Assembly: GCF_000204055.1 (NCBI RefSeq)
Contig: NW_006768810.1
Coordinates: forward strand, 228,632-292,631
Direction of reading: 5' to 3'
DNA length: 64,000 nt
DNA from: Melampsora larici-populina 98AG31
Taxonomy: Eukaryota; Basidiomycota; Pucciniomycetes; Pucciniales; Melampsoraceae
Shown here: positions 1 through 10,058 of the stretch, in pieces
Numbering within the stretch: position 1 is the first letter of the stretch
Layout: each line of letters starts with the position of its first letter
Notes under the pieces: generated by a model
What the model was told of the DNA's origin: nothing
What the model saw: the letters and a program-made list of their open reading frames with translations, nothing else
Databases searched by the model: none
Translations under genes and position numbers: made by a program

Positions 1-2697
1 TGGCAGTATCCTTATTTCCCATCACAGAATTATCCTCATGTCCCATTTGGACCACAGTACCCTTATATGCCAGATTGACAGGCACCACCATACCCTAATT
101 TCCCCTCATCTCCTCCAATTACTCCTGTTTCTGTTGTCTCTACTTGCAAGAAACAGAAGTTCATAGAACCGTCGACCTCTGATTCCAGCGTGATTGATCC
201 CAACCTTAGCATCCCTATCACCAAATCAATCACTGAACATCCGACTTCATCCTTGACTTCTGGAAACCCAAAAGAAACTCTACCAGCTCTAGTTAATGAT
301 GTTGTTGACTTCCCGGATGATACCATGGATGATGTTGATGACGATGAGATGATTGACTTACTGGCTGAGCGAGACGAGGATTGGCCTCCAGTTGGTCAGT
401 TTTGTTTTCTTTTTGTAATCTCACTTTCCATTTGTCATATTTCTTACTTATTTCTTTCTCCATCTTTATTGATGCTGCTAATTAGGAACCAAGCCGGTCC
501 GTCTCATGCAAACACCTAAAATTGGCAAGAAGTTCATAGCAATGGCAAGTGGTATCATGTATATGAATGCAGTTGCTTGACATCAAGGTTACGGCCTAGC
601 CATCAAAAGTCACAAGACTGAACATCATGAGAAAGTTTGAATCTACTTTAGGTGTTCACTTGGTTGGTCGGTTGACTTGGTATCTGAGGTTCGCGAATCT
701 TCAACAAAGATGACCGGGTGTCCATTTGAATTATCTCTCAACTATCATTCACAGTGCGATCGTTGGATAGTCCAACAGCACATGACAAACGACACAAAAC
801 ACAATCACAATCACAAGCCATTTGAACATCCTCACAATCTCTCAAAGAATCAGCAATTCTCAGCAGAAATCTTAGAGCAAATCCACCTGCTTTCATCCGC
901 TGGTTGTCGCGCCGGCCAGATCCGGGAGCTCATCAATTTCCCCCTGGCTCAGAACCTCTGGCCAGAGACATCCGGAATGCTTTGCGGCGTCAATGTGACG
1001 TGTGGCTAGCTGGTCGAACTCCGATTCAAGGTTTATTGGACTTGATCACCGAACATAACTGGGCTTTTTGAACTAGAACTGCTGTAGATGGGACTCTTCA
1101 ATCTCTTTTTTTTGCCAGCCCCGGTGGAATAAAACTAGCTCGTCGATTCCCTATGGTGATTGGACTCGATTGTACTTACAAGACAAATCGATTCAATTTA
1201 CCCCTGCTTCATATTGTCGGTACTACAAACACTCACAAATCTTTCACGATTGCACTGTGCTTCATGCACAGTGAGGTTGAAGACGCGTATTTTTGGGCTA
1301 TGGAACAGTTAAAATCGGTGGTGTTTCCTCAAGATACGGCGGCATCCAGCTCCCAAGAGACGCAAACTAACTCTTCTAACAAGACAAAATACTCCGATAC
1401 TGCCGGCTCCAGCTCCAAAGATTCCAACAACCAGACCTCTGAAGAAACCAGTACAAATCCCAGTTCCACCAATACCAGCTTTCCACTTCCGCAGACTTTC
1501 TGCACCGACACTGAACCAGCTCTTTACAACGCCATCAGCAAGGTTTTTCCTAGTGCGTCTCATATTCTGTGCATCTGGCACATCAATCACAACATAGGCA
1601 AGAAGTGTAAGAAGAAGTTCAAGGCTGAGGAATGGACCAACTTCATGAAGGTGTGGAATATTTTTTTGCAAAGTACAACCACCAAGGATTTCAATGAAAA
1701 CTTGAAAGCAGTTAAAATCATAGCTCGACACCATGGAATCCTGGAATATCTGGAGCGAACTTGGCTTTACCAATGTGAAAAGTTTGTGGCACTTTACACC
1801 TCGCAAACACCTCATTTTGGCAACTCGTCAATGTCTCGAGTCGAAGGTGGCCATCATCGACTGAAGAATTTTCTGGATGGAAGCCAAAACGATTTCATTA
1901 CCTGTTTCAAAGCATTTAAGCGGGCCTGCAACTCTCAATTCAAAGAAATAATGGTTGCGACTGGAGTTGAAAGCACAAAGACCCTTGTTGGTTTTCCAAC
2001 ATGATTTCAAGAACTGCACGGGGTGATATCTCACTTTGCTATCAGAAAAATCCACAGTCAGTTCGAATTGTTACCCGAGGCTTTGGGCAAGCCTTGCACG
2101 AAGTCGTTCCGCAGGGCTTAGGGAATGCCTTGTGCTCATGTGCTGGCTTGCGCTCTAGAATAATCAAATCACATTCCATTGAATATCTTTCATCAGCAGT
2201 GGTTGATGTCTATAGTGGCCCCTCCTGCTAATCTTGAAGCTCTTAAAAAAGCAGTCAGATCGAAGCTAGAAGAAATCACTGATCTACCTGAACAGCCTCT
2301 TCGAAAAATCTACGAAGAGCTTGCCAAGCTCAAAACTGTGAGGTATGCACTAATTCCAATTTCAAACGCTGTAGTCAAACGTGAAAATCGTGGACGTCCT
2401 CAAAAGAAGAAAGGTGAATCATCCCAAAAAGAAAAGGATCGACACTGGAAGTCTGATACGGAGGTTGAGGAAGAAGCTGCTCAACAGGAAGCCAAAAAGA
2501 AACTCGGTTCGAGTTCAAAATGTTCCTATTGCTTGTCTGGCCATAACCAAACCACTTGCCCTACGCGAATGACTGAAGAAGGTTTGGTGGACCCTGCTGA
2601 ATGGGATCTCGATTCAGGATCCGATGGAGATCAAGATGAACCTCAAGTGACTCTTTTGGCCTCCCACACTCGTGTCTCTTTTGAACCAACTCCATGA
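1..2697 (+). pseudogene. MULE transposase (FAR1/FLYWCH-like, DDE, SWIM), broken by stops
   Basis: Cuts and joins the ends of its own element; now inactive. The zinc-binding region is at about 700-840 (GCPFEL, then HNHNH). The DDE core starts at 1153 with the first Asp in LDCTYKTN, the second Asp in TDTEPAL, the MULE-typical C-x2-H in CIWHINHN, and the catalytic Glu in SRVEGGHHRLK. A SWIM finger follows around 2090-2135 (CTK...GMPCAH). A Ser/Thr/Gln-rich insert lies inside the DDE core at about 1330-1490. From 1020 to 2697 one reading frame holds, interrupted only by TGA (1069, 2002, 2695), TAG (2119) and TAA (2161). Upstream stops are TGA at 76, 578 and 638, and a frameshift lies near 955. 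Confidence 0.8.
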
Positions 2698-4784
2698 TCG
2701 AGTGCTCCTCCTTGTGCAACCAAAGTTGCAAATCACCATCCAACTCCAGCTCTAGCCACTGACAGATCTCAAGCAAGTCAACCAATTGTTTTGACATTTC
2801 CTAAGCACAGTAATAGTCTGAGGCCACCACCACCAGCGCCAGAAATTCGACCACCATCAGCTAAGCCCAAGTCGATTCCTAAGAAGTCTCATTTGAGTCA
2901 ACCTCAAGGCAGTCAAACTACTCAATCCAAACGTGTATACAAATGTAGTATATGCAAACAAATCGATCATCGCTGTAATAAATGTCCAATGCAGAAACAA
3001 TCCCAACTTCAACTTCCAGCCCTATCTCAAACTTCCAGCACAAAAATATCATTACAACTTGAGAAAAAGTCGGATCATTTGGGACTTTCTTTGGACAAGG
3101 GACATTTTTTGGAAAACCCTCCAGAGGATTTGGCCATATCATTGGATGGCAGCAGAATCGCCCCACTTTGGTCGGATAATGAAGATGACAACAATCTTTG
3201 TCCGTTCTGTGATGAACCCATGCCTTTAGAACCATCTCCAAAACTTCTGACTCTGAAAGCAATTCTTTTTGATTTGCCTGAATTCACCAAGAGGGTCGGA
3301 CACCCAAATGTGATGTCTTTACCAGTGAGCAGTATCTTCTTGTTATATTCTGTTGTTGCTTGTTTTTGGAAGGCTGATGAGTGTGAACTTTAGTTTGCAC
3401 AGACGGGATTGTTTTGTGAACTTCATTGGGCCAAACAAGACGTGATACCCTTTGGAATCCGCGAGGGATGGCCAACTTCAATTGACTTTGGAATTCTCGA
3501 ACAGTAAGCATGAACTTGTATACAATATTTTGACATTTGAACTTACAAATAGTTCCGGTACATAGGCGGGTTCAAAGACATTTGATACCTCTGGTCAACA
3601 TCATCAACCGGAACACTGCATCCGTTTTTCTGGACAAAGCCCAAGAGAAATGGGCAAAGGAGGGACACTTGATGTTTAGCTTGGCCGGAGATTTTGAGAG
3701 TTTCCAAGTGGAGCATCCCGGCTAGTGAGTATGATATCCCCAACTCATTACTATTCAATGTTTGAAACTGACCCACATTTTTATCCATAGTTATGGCAAA
3801 AGAGGTCATGAAGTGATTATCAACACTTTGACAGCTATGTTCTTGTCAGATTCTTCTAGGCCTGTGCTTGATTCCAGCAAAGCAAAGCCGTTTACCCCCG
3901 AGTTTTTCATTTGTCGTGTGCTCCTTCCCGAAGTCACGATGTTACTCATTGCCGAAGATTTGCACCTGCCTCACGGGGATCCAAAGATCAAGGCAACCTT
4001 GGAAGCAAGCCAGGTCTTCGGCAATGCTCTTCAACCGATTCAACAAGGTTTCAAAAGTGAAAATGCAACCCGCGTTTGTGAGAAGAGCGCGTTGGCTTCA
4101 CCTCAAGATCAACGCTTTTTGAAGCAGTTGCCGCGATTGATGGTTCCGTACATCCACTGGGTTTTCAATCCACCGTCCTCCGGCAACTGTGGTTACCACG
4201 CAATAGCAGCAGCAATCGGGGCTTATCCCCAAGACTCCTATCTCGATGTCAGAAAAAAGTTGGCGACCGAACTGTCAACGCATGCTCAAGATCACGAACT
4301 GCTCATATCCTCAGCTTACACCCAACCATTGATGAAAACTCGCAAAAGCCAATCTTTTGCTTCCGAGGTGATACAAGACCTCCTTGTTTGACTTGACTAC
4401 CATGAAGCCGAGTGTTCCCAAAAGTACTGGTTGCAAATGCCATACATGGGATATGTCATCGCAAGCACTTATTATCGTCCAGTCATACTATTGGATCCTC
4501 ATAAGGTAAACTGTAGCTGTTATTTCCCTTATCGCACTACACCAAACAAGCAAGATCCAATACTTCTTGCATTTGTCAATTGCTTTTGTCAACAACCTTT
4601 CGTCGAAAACAACCATTTTGTCAGTTTAGGGCCCAAAGACCCGGGGTCTCTTCCGTTTCCAAAGGTATGGGGTTGGGATCGCAACCCTGACATGCTTCAA
4701 AGCACCAAGATACCAGCTTGGGTGGAAGTCTACAAAGATCATCTGTCGAGTTGGAGTAATCAAATCGGGTCATGTAGTGAATAA
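2698..4784 (+). pseudogene. MULE-encoded zinc-knuckle and OTU-like cysteine protease region
   Basis: It continues the transposase frame. One CCHC knuckle (CSYCLSGHNQTTC) lies just upstream at about 2520-2560 and a second (CSICKQIDHRCNKC) at about 2945-2990. After introns 3504-3565 and 3725-3790 comes a domain with GNCGYHAIA (catalytic Cys, about 4185) and, about 140 residues later, ENNHFVSL (catalytic His, about 4612). This matches the OTU deubiquitinase layout (Cys in GNC, late His in NHxxS). Stops at 3391 (TAG) and 4389 (TGA) interrupt it; the last exon ends with TAA at 4782-4784. The OTU call rests on these motifs only. Whether the protease serves transposition or acts on host ubiquitin is unknown. 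Confidence 0.65.
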
Positions 4785-5290
4785 CGCTACGGTTTCAACT
4801 CTCTTCTCTGGTTCTTTTGTTGTCTTTTTGTTCCATGTTTTTATTTTGTTTCTGCATTCTCTTTTCATCACGCTCATTACCATGTCAGGTTCTTTATTCA
4901 CTTGTGTTTTATCTGGGTTTTCTTATCTTGATTTGTAAGGTTGTTTATGGCCTTTTGAAATGGAACAGAGGAATCTCTCAATTTTGGTTTTACTCTTGAA
5001 AACAACGTTCCAACACACACAAACGCCAAAACCAAAATGAAAACATGTGAGAGTAAGACGGGTTTGAGTTTGAGAATTCAAGCCAACCAAATTTGTCACT
5101 GTACAAATTGTATGAAAGAGTGAAAGTTGAAAAAAGCAAAGCGGTTTGCCCGGTTTGATTTGAATTCGAACCGGGCAACAAAAGTTTTCAAAATTTGGAA
5201 AACCGGGCTTGAGTTTTCAAACCGGTCGCCAAATAGCGCGATCCTTTGAAAATATGCAACAAGAAGCAAATGAAAACAAATCTATAGTAG
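4785..5290. other. Probable 3' noncoding and terminal region of the MULE
   Basis: No gene here. The stretch is T-rich just after the stop, then between about 5050 and 5225 repeats short motifs of the form accgggc/gcccggt on both strands. Clustered subterminal motifs are common in MULE ends. I could not fix an end or a 9-bp target duplication because the other end lies outside the window. Confidence 0.35.
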
Positions 5291-5637
5291 GAAATATACC
5301 TCCACCACCACAACAAAGCCTCAGATATCATGCTATCTTACTTGGAAAGTGACAATGCACAAGAAGTGCAGGGGTATGAAAGGGCCATCCGAGCCTCTGT
5401 CCATTACTACTGGGGATGGTATAGTACCAGAGGTATCTCTTAGAGTACAGAAAGATCTCTGTACTCTCTACATATATGTCTGCTAAACATATGTCTATGA
5501 TTCTCTCAACATATACTTAGGTTTACATGCGTCTCAAAGAAGTGTCACCCTTAAGGTGTGCTCTTTGCAACCATGAATAATAAACTAAATCTTAATCTAC
5601 TATTGGGAGGTTTGGGGGTATGCCCCGGCTACTAAGG
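5291..5637. other. Noncoding stretch between MULE and DIRS tail
   Basis: No coding potential. It contains a 9-bp-stem hairpin (agagtacag 5442-5450 with ctgtactct 5459-5467) followed by repeated catatgt/acatatg motifs at 5470-5515. It may be part of the DIRS 3' terminus or a separate fragment; I could not decide. Confidence 0.3.
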
Positions 5638-5680
5638 GGGTTCTACTACCGGTGATAGACGTCTATCTCCGGGTAGAACC
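5638..5680. repeat. Near-perfect palindrome in the DIRS 3' tail
   Basis: The left arm 5638-5660 and right arm 5661-5680 pair around the centre gatagacgtctatc, with one 2-nt bulge and one mismatch. It lies about 250 bp beyond the tyrosine-recombinase stop. DIRS elements carry terminal and internal complementary repeats used to make circular intermediates, so this may be part of such a structure; that role is inferred. Confidence 0.5.
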
Positions 5681-5929
5681 ACCTCGACGGGGTGTGAGCA
5701 AAGAGCCCCAATGAGGGCTTAGATCTCTTCCCCTTCACTCACAGGGATTTGAGCCGTGAGCTCTGAGAAGCCCCAACCCTCAAACCACTGTAGAGTCTAT
5801 TATGGTTTAAACTCTATCAATTAAAGCAGATCTCTGAACTATGGTTTTTAAGCCTCCGAAGACCGAGGATTCTATTCAGACGCACAAGTGCTTTCACTCG
5901 TCGATCAAACACATTCAAACATTATCTTC

Positions 5930-7151
5930 TCATTGTGACCACATCAAATCATTCAGCAACTTCTTAGTCTTTTCCATCTCTTTATCAGAGTATTTTCTTA
6001 GATATATCTTATAAGCATCTGATGCCCAGCGTCCACAGTGTTTCACATCTTCTCTATCAGCCCCTAGGTTCCATCTTAACGAGGCCCCTCCGATCCTGAA
6101 TGAGTGGCCGTGTAATAACTGCTTGTTTTTCAAACAACGTGAATTCCAAATGGATCAAAAACAGGAAATAGTCTCTCCCTTCCCTAGTCTCCTTTTCTTT
6201 CCCTTTACTGATATCGAGAAAATTTCTTCACTAGGTTTTCTGTCCTTAAAATGGAACCACTCTTCTAAAGCTGAGACTGGATCTATCAACGAGTTTTGTC
6301 TGTTCAGGGTCAACCACTGAATTTCTCCTGGACTGGCCGTTTTTGCATGGTGGATCGCTATTCTAACCAAATGTCTATCTTCTGACCATTGTAAGTCATT
6401 CCACTTTGGTATGTATCTATTTGGATCATCTGAGATTAACTCTCCTAAACGTGCCGTCCCCCAAAACGCTATCAGAGCAACAGTTAACATTCCAAGACCT
6501 TTTTCGCCTTCTTCGGGGAGTACCTCCAACAAGATCACCAAGTCCGATACCAGCACCGGAGGTCTCTTCCTATCAGCTTCTCGAAAGGACGCTTCTACCA
6601 TTTGCGAGGCCTTCACCAAAGCTTTTACTGCCGGATCGACTCTCGAAGGATACTCCTTGTTGTGGAATAAATGCCACACTTTAATTCCTGCTATATAAGA
6701 TTTTAACGTAGTATACTTCACAGACTCATCATCAATCGCCTTTTCCTCTGACTTCTTGGACGCCCAAACTATGAATCGCTTCATCAAGGACGGGGAGATT
6801 GGAAGAAGGTCTTCTTTGTTGATATCTGTCATCAAAGCGAATTGGTGTAGCTTCACAACACCTGAATTGTAACTCTTCAAAGTCCCAAGCTCCACGTAAG
6901 AAATGTGCCTTGACTTCGTCACTTTCCGAGTCATCAACTCCTAACACGTTTTTCCTAAAAGCTCCAAATGGTTTCGTGACCTTCTTCAGATTTACTCCTG
7001 GAGCTGCTTCAATCACATTCTTCTGCGGTACTCTTCTTCTCGGCATCTCGACCAAATGTCTTATGGATAAGATAAGTTGTTCAAAAAATTTCTTCCTTAG
7101 ATGAATCGGGCTTTCAACTAGATGCTTCTTCAAGGGCTTGTCTTTTCTTCA
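5930..7151 (-). pseudogene. DIRS tyrosine recombinase (YR) region
   Basis: Integrates the circular DNA copy of the element. Conserved residues visible: first Arg in WGTARLGEL (about 6460), the H-x-x-R pair in GHSFRIGG (about 6085-6110), a Trp in CGRWAS and the nucleophile Tyr in the YKIYLRKY segment (about 6000). It is cut by a frameshift near 6900-6935 and by a TGA at 6155-6157; sequence on both sides of that TGA is in one frame. A TGA at 7149-7151 is the only break between this region and the upstream RNase H, so the two probably formed one pol ORF. The stop at 5930-5932 may be the natural terminator. Confidence 0.75.
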
Positions 7152-9163
7152 GATCTCCGTTAACGACTTTGCAACTTTCTTCGGCGGGAAGACTTGCTTC
7201 AGCAGGTGTCGCAGATCAATAGGGACTTCGACTAGTACTTCTCTAAACCACATTAGATCACCTAGATAACCCCTTGACAGAGCGTCAGCGTCATTTCCTT
7301 TCGACGTGACACGTTTTGCCTGGATGTCACAGGCTAATAACGTAAGTAATCTTTGGATCAACTTCCATTCCTCATTTACCAATGTGTCTTTAGACTTTCT
7401 CTTTCTAACTGCTGACTGAGACTTCGTATAATCAGTCCACACTGCCAATTTTAGCCCTGATATGTTCAACCATAGTCAGTCCCAAAGCCAATGCGCAAAA
7501 ACACATATCACTCACCAGCTATGCTCTTCACTTTCTGTAGGACTCATAAGCCTAACCAAATCGCTACAGTTTCAGCCCACGCAATAGACCGTTTATCTTC
7601 TACTAAGCCTAACGTTTGCCAACCTTGCGCAAATTCAAAGCATGCCCAGAAATCTCCAACTAAGATTCCTATCCCAAAAGATGATGAGGTGTCCCGAACC
7701 CACACAACTTCTGTTGCTTTTGGTGAAGGGATGATTTGTCTAGTATTAAAATTTTTCAAGACCCAGTACCACTCTTGTACGTCTGCTTTTACGCTTGGTG
7801 GAGTGTATCTTGATGCTAATTTATTTCTCCAACTCTTCATCCACCTATAGAACGAGTTTAGGTATGCTTTCATATGCGGGACTATATGAACTGTGTGTAC
7901 TAATTTTCCTACCACACTCTCCACCACGTTCAGTGCCCACTTCTTCTCTGGATTCATGAAATCTATGACTAATTGTAGTCTCTCCTTCAACTTCTCCTGA
8001 GGTAGCCTTACTGTGTGATCGTGTCTGTTCCATATGAAACCCACAAACTTTTGCTCGGCCGCGAAATCATGATTTTTGACCGGGTTTGTCGCCACCCCAA
8101 GTTCGTTACTCAATGCCGTTACGTCCGCTAGTGACACTTCTTGGCCTGGTCTCCTGAATATCAAACTGTCGTCTACCCACCTAAAGAGGATCCACTTCCA
8201 AATTCTCTCTACCACTAGTTTCCATATATGTGCCGGTGCTCCAAACACTCCGCAACTCGCAACTCCGCCGAAACCGACTGCCAGATCCACCCAGATCCTA
8301 TTATAGAAATCTAGAATGCATAAGTATTTACGTTGACATGTATGTATCGGAAGTTTCCGGTAGGCCTGCTGCCAGTCAAAAATTGCCACATCCCATTCAC
8401 CTGGATTTTCTTGAAAAAACCTTGCTACCTTATTGAAGTCATCCCAATACGTGCCGTAGTTGAGTTTATTAACGTATGAGTTTACTGACAGAATTTCCTT
8501 ATCATTCCGCGGGAATGACAAATCATTTACCATCCTTATGGATCCATCACTATTTACTGCACTTCCCATTGGGTTGGTCCGGAAGAATCCAAACTTGGCA
8601 TGTAGTTCTTTGTGAGTAAACGGGCCCGCGATTCTCCCTGCTCCCCATTCTTTCCGCAACGTAGCCTCTATCTGAGGTCTTGCTTCTAACGCTGACTTAT
8701 GATTTTCCGGCGTGTACCACTTCAAACCTGGTATCACATGTTGGGGTATGCCTAAACAGAACCCGTTGGTAAAACCGTTGACAATATAAGGAATATCTTC
8801 TTTGAGACCAACCGCTTCCATTAATGTCACCCATTCTTTCACCACGATCTTGCAGGAAACTGGGGCTGGCCACGTGTCGTCCACTGGCACCGTGAAAATT
8901 TTCCTTTGGTTAAGAGGTAGTGGAATTTTCTTCTTCCTTTCTTCCTCTTCATCTGTTGACTCGTCTGAACTTAACTCAGTTTCTGATCCACTTCTTTCAC
9001 CCATCTCAAGCTCTCGCTCTCTTAGATCAACCTTTGTTCTAGACGCTTGCTCTACTTCCTCAAACCGGACCAGTTGGTCCACTTGGTCACTCAGATGGCA
9101 CGTAGTTATAGGGTCACTGCAACTAGATAACATTTCACATGTTTTATTTTCAGAACTATTCAC
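7152..9163 (-). pseudogene. DIRS reverse transcriptase and RNase H
   Basis: Copies the element RNA into DNA. The main open stretch is 9163-7544 (539 aa) with an acidic, Ser-rich N-terminus. The RT core follows: AIFDWQQAYRKLPI (first catalytic Asp, about 8380), GFGGVASCG, and the WVDDSLIF form of the YxDD box (about 8170). RNase H lies at 7740-7250, with VWVRDTSS, an Asp in VWTDY and the DADALSRG block typical of DIRS RNase H. The 7544-7469 junction is out of frame, so at least one indel lies there. Downstream it runs in frame to the YR except for the TGA at 7149. Confidence 0.75.
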
Positions 9164-9540
9164 AACACATAGATCACAATCTTAACTCTCAGGAACTAAC
9201 ACATCAAGTTTCATTAAACCAAGGTAAAAAAAATTTCCCCAAGCACATTTTTGTGAATGCGAAAGACCGATGTTTCGTTTAAACAAATTTCAACCCAAAT
9301 TAGACAGTAATCAAGGATCAGTCACCTCTGTCCTTTTTCACGTCAAAAACCACGAATACACATGCTTACGTATGTTGGTTCTCCTCTCTTGTGTTGTTCT
9401 TTGTATTGAACTTGCCCCCTTTACCGTGGTAATTTGGTTTGTAGGAACCTGAAGCCACCAGGGCTGTTGTGTCTGCTCCTGTTTGATTTTCTAAGAACAA
9501 TCAACACCAAAAACCAAGAGTATCAGTACAAGTCACCTTC
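9164..9540. other. DIRS spacer between gag and RT frames
   Basis: No gene recognised. This is internal untranslated DNA of the DIRS element between the gag stop (9541-9543) and the first RT residues, with no visible inverted repeat. Confidence 0.4.
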
Positions 9541-9767
9541 CTACCGTGGCAAGCCTCCTTTTTGGATAGAATGGGACTCACCACTGCGGTTCTGGGTGTA
9601 CTGGTTTTTCCTCACGTAAGGTTTCTCGAACCCTCCTCGTTTCCCTCTGAATGGGGCTGACGAGTTGTCATTTGACTTATCATTTGACTTCTCTGCTTGT
9701 TTGGATGATGAAGAATCTACTTTCTTCCTCCTGGACGTGAAACTGAAACCGTGCTTATCACCTCCAA
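9541..9767 (-). pseudogene. DIRS gag, C-terminal fragment left of the Ty3 insertion
   Basis: Basic, Gly/Arg- and Asn/Lys-rich tail (GGDKHGFSF at its start, then FRGKRGGFEKPYVRKN) ending in TAG, as expected for the nucleic-acid-binding end of a Gag. It joins exactly, in frame, to the gag fragment on the right side of the Ty3 element when that element and one TCCAA copy are removed. No CCHC knuckle is visible. Confidence 0.65.
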
Positions 9768-9963
9768 TGTTAAGGTCTGATCTCGGGGTGAGAGGTTTCT
9801 TAAGTGGGAATGAAGGAAGGTGACACCACACAATCCAGGTTGTTATTGAGATTGTTGGATAAGAGAAGAAGCTCTACAAGTGACGTAATACAAGTTATAA
9901 ATACGTATCTTCTGTGACATACAACTTCTCTTTCACACATGTTACATAGGTGAGATTGTAACA
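9768..9963 (-). repeat. 3' LTR of the Ty3 element
   Basis: 196 bp, TG...CA ends with TGTTA/TAACA inverted termini; 193 of 196 bases match the partner LTR at 15894-16089. Flanked on the outside by TCCAA. Confidence 0.95.
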
Positions 9964-9966
9964 TTA

Positions 9967-9976
9967 TCCCCCTTTT
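9967..9976 (-). promoter_or_regulatory. Polypurine tract (plus-strand primer) of the Ty3 element
   Basis: On the minus strand the sequence AAAAGGGGGA lies 3 nt before the 3' LTR, the position expected for the RNase-H-resistant primer of second-strand synthesis. It confirms the element's orientation. Confidence 0.8.
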
Positions 9977-10058
9977 GATGCCCAAACTCCCTCTTGCGAG
10001 TTCTGCATTCTTTCCCTGGGTAGCATTAAAAAACCCTGTGGGAAAAAGCTATACCCAC

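Larger units (their letters stand above)
1..5270 (+). mobile_element. Mutator-like DNA transposon (MULE) carrying an OTU protease domain, 5' end outside window
   Basis: The coding part runs from the left window edge to the stop at 4784 and encodes, in order, a Pro-rich N-terminus, a FAR1-like zinc-binding region, a MULE DDE transposase, a SWIM finger, CCHC knuckles and an OTU-type cysteine protease. Three introns fit by frame and splice sites: 395-485, 3504-3565 and 3725-3790. Ten in-frame stops (76, 578, 638, 1069, 2002, 2119, 2161, 2695, 3391, 4389) and one frameshift near 955 show it is dead. Neither TIR is delimited: the left end is outside the window and the right end is guessed from the AT-rich, motif-repeated tail after 4785. 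Confidence 0.75.

Noticed and set aside
1309..1815. 168-aa minus ORF opposite the MULE transposase
   Set aside because: The plus strand carries the conserved DDE motifs; the minus ORF has no motif and follows codon mirroring.
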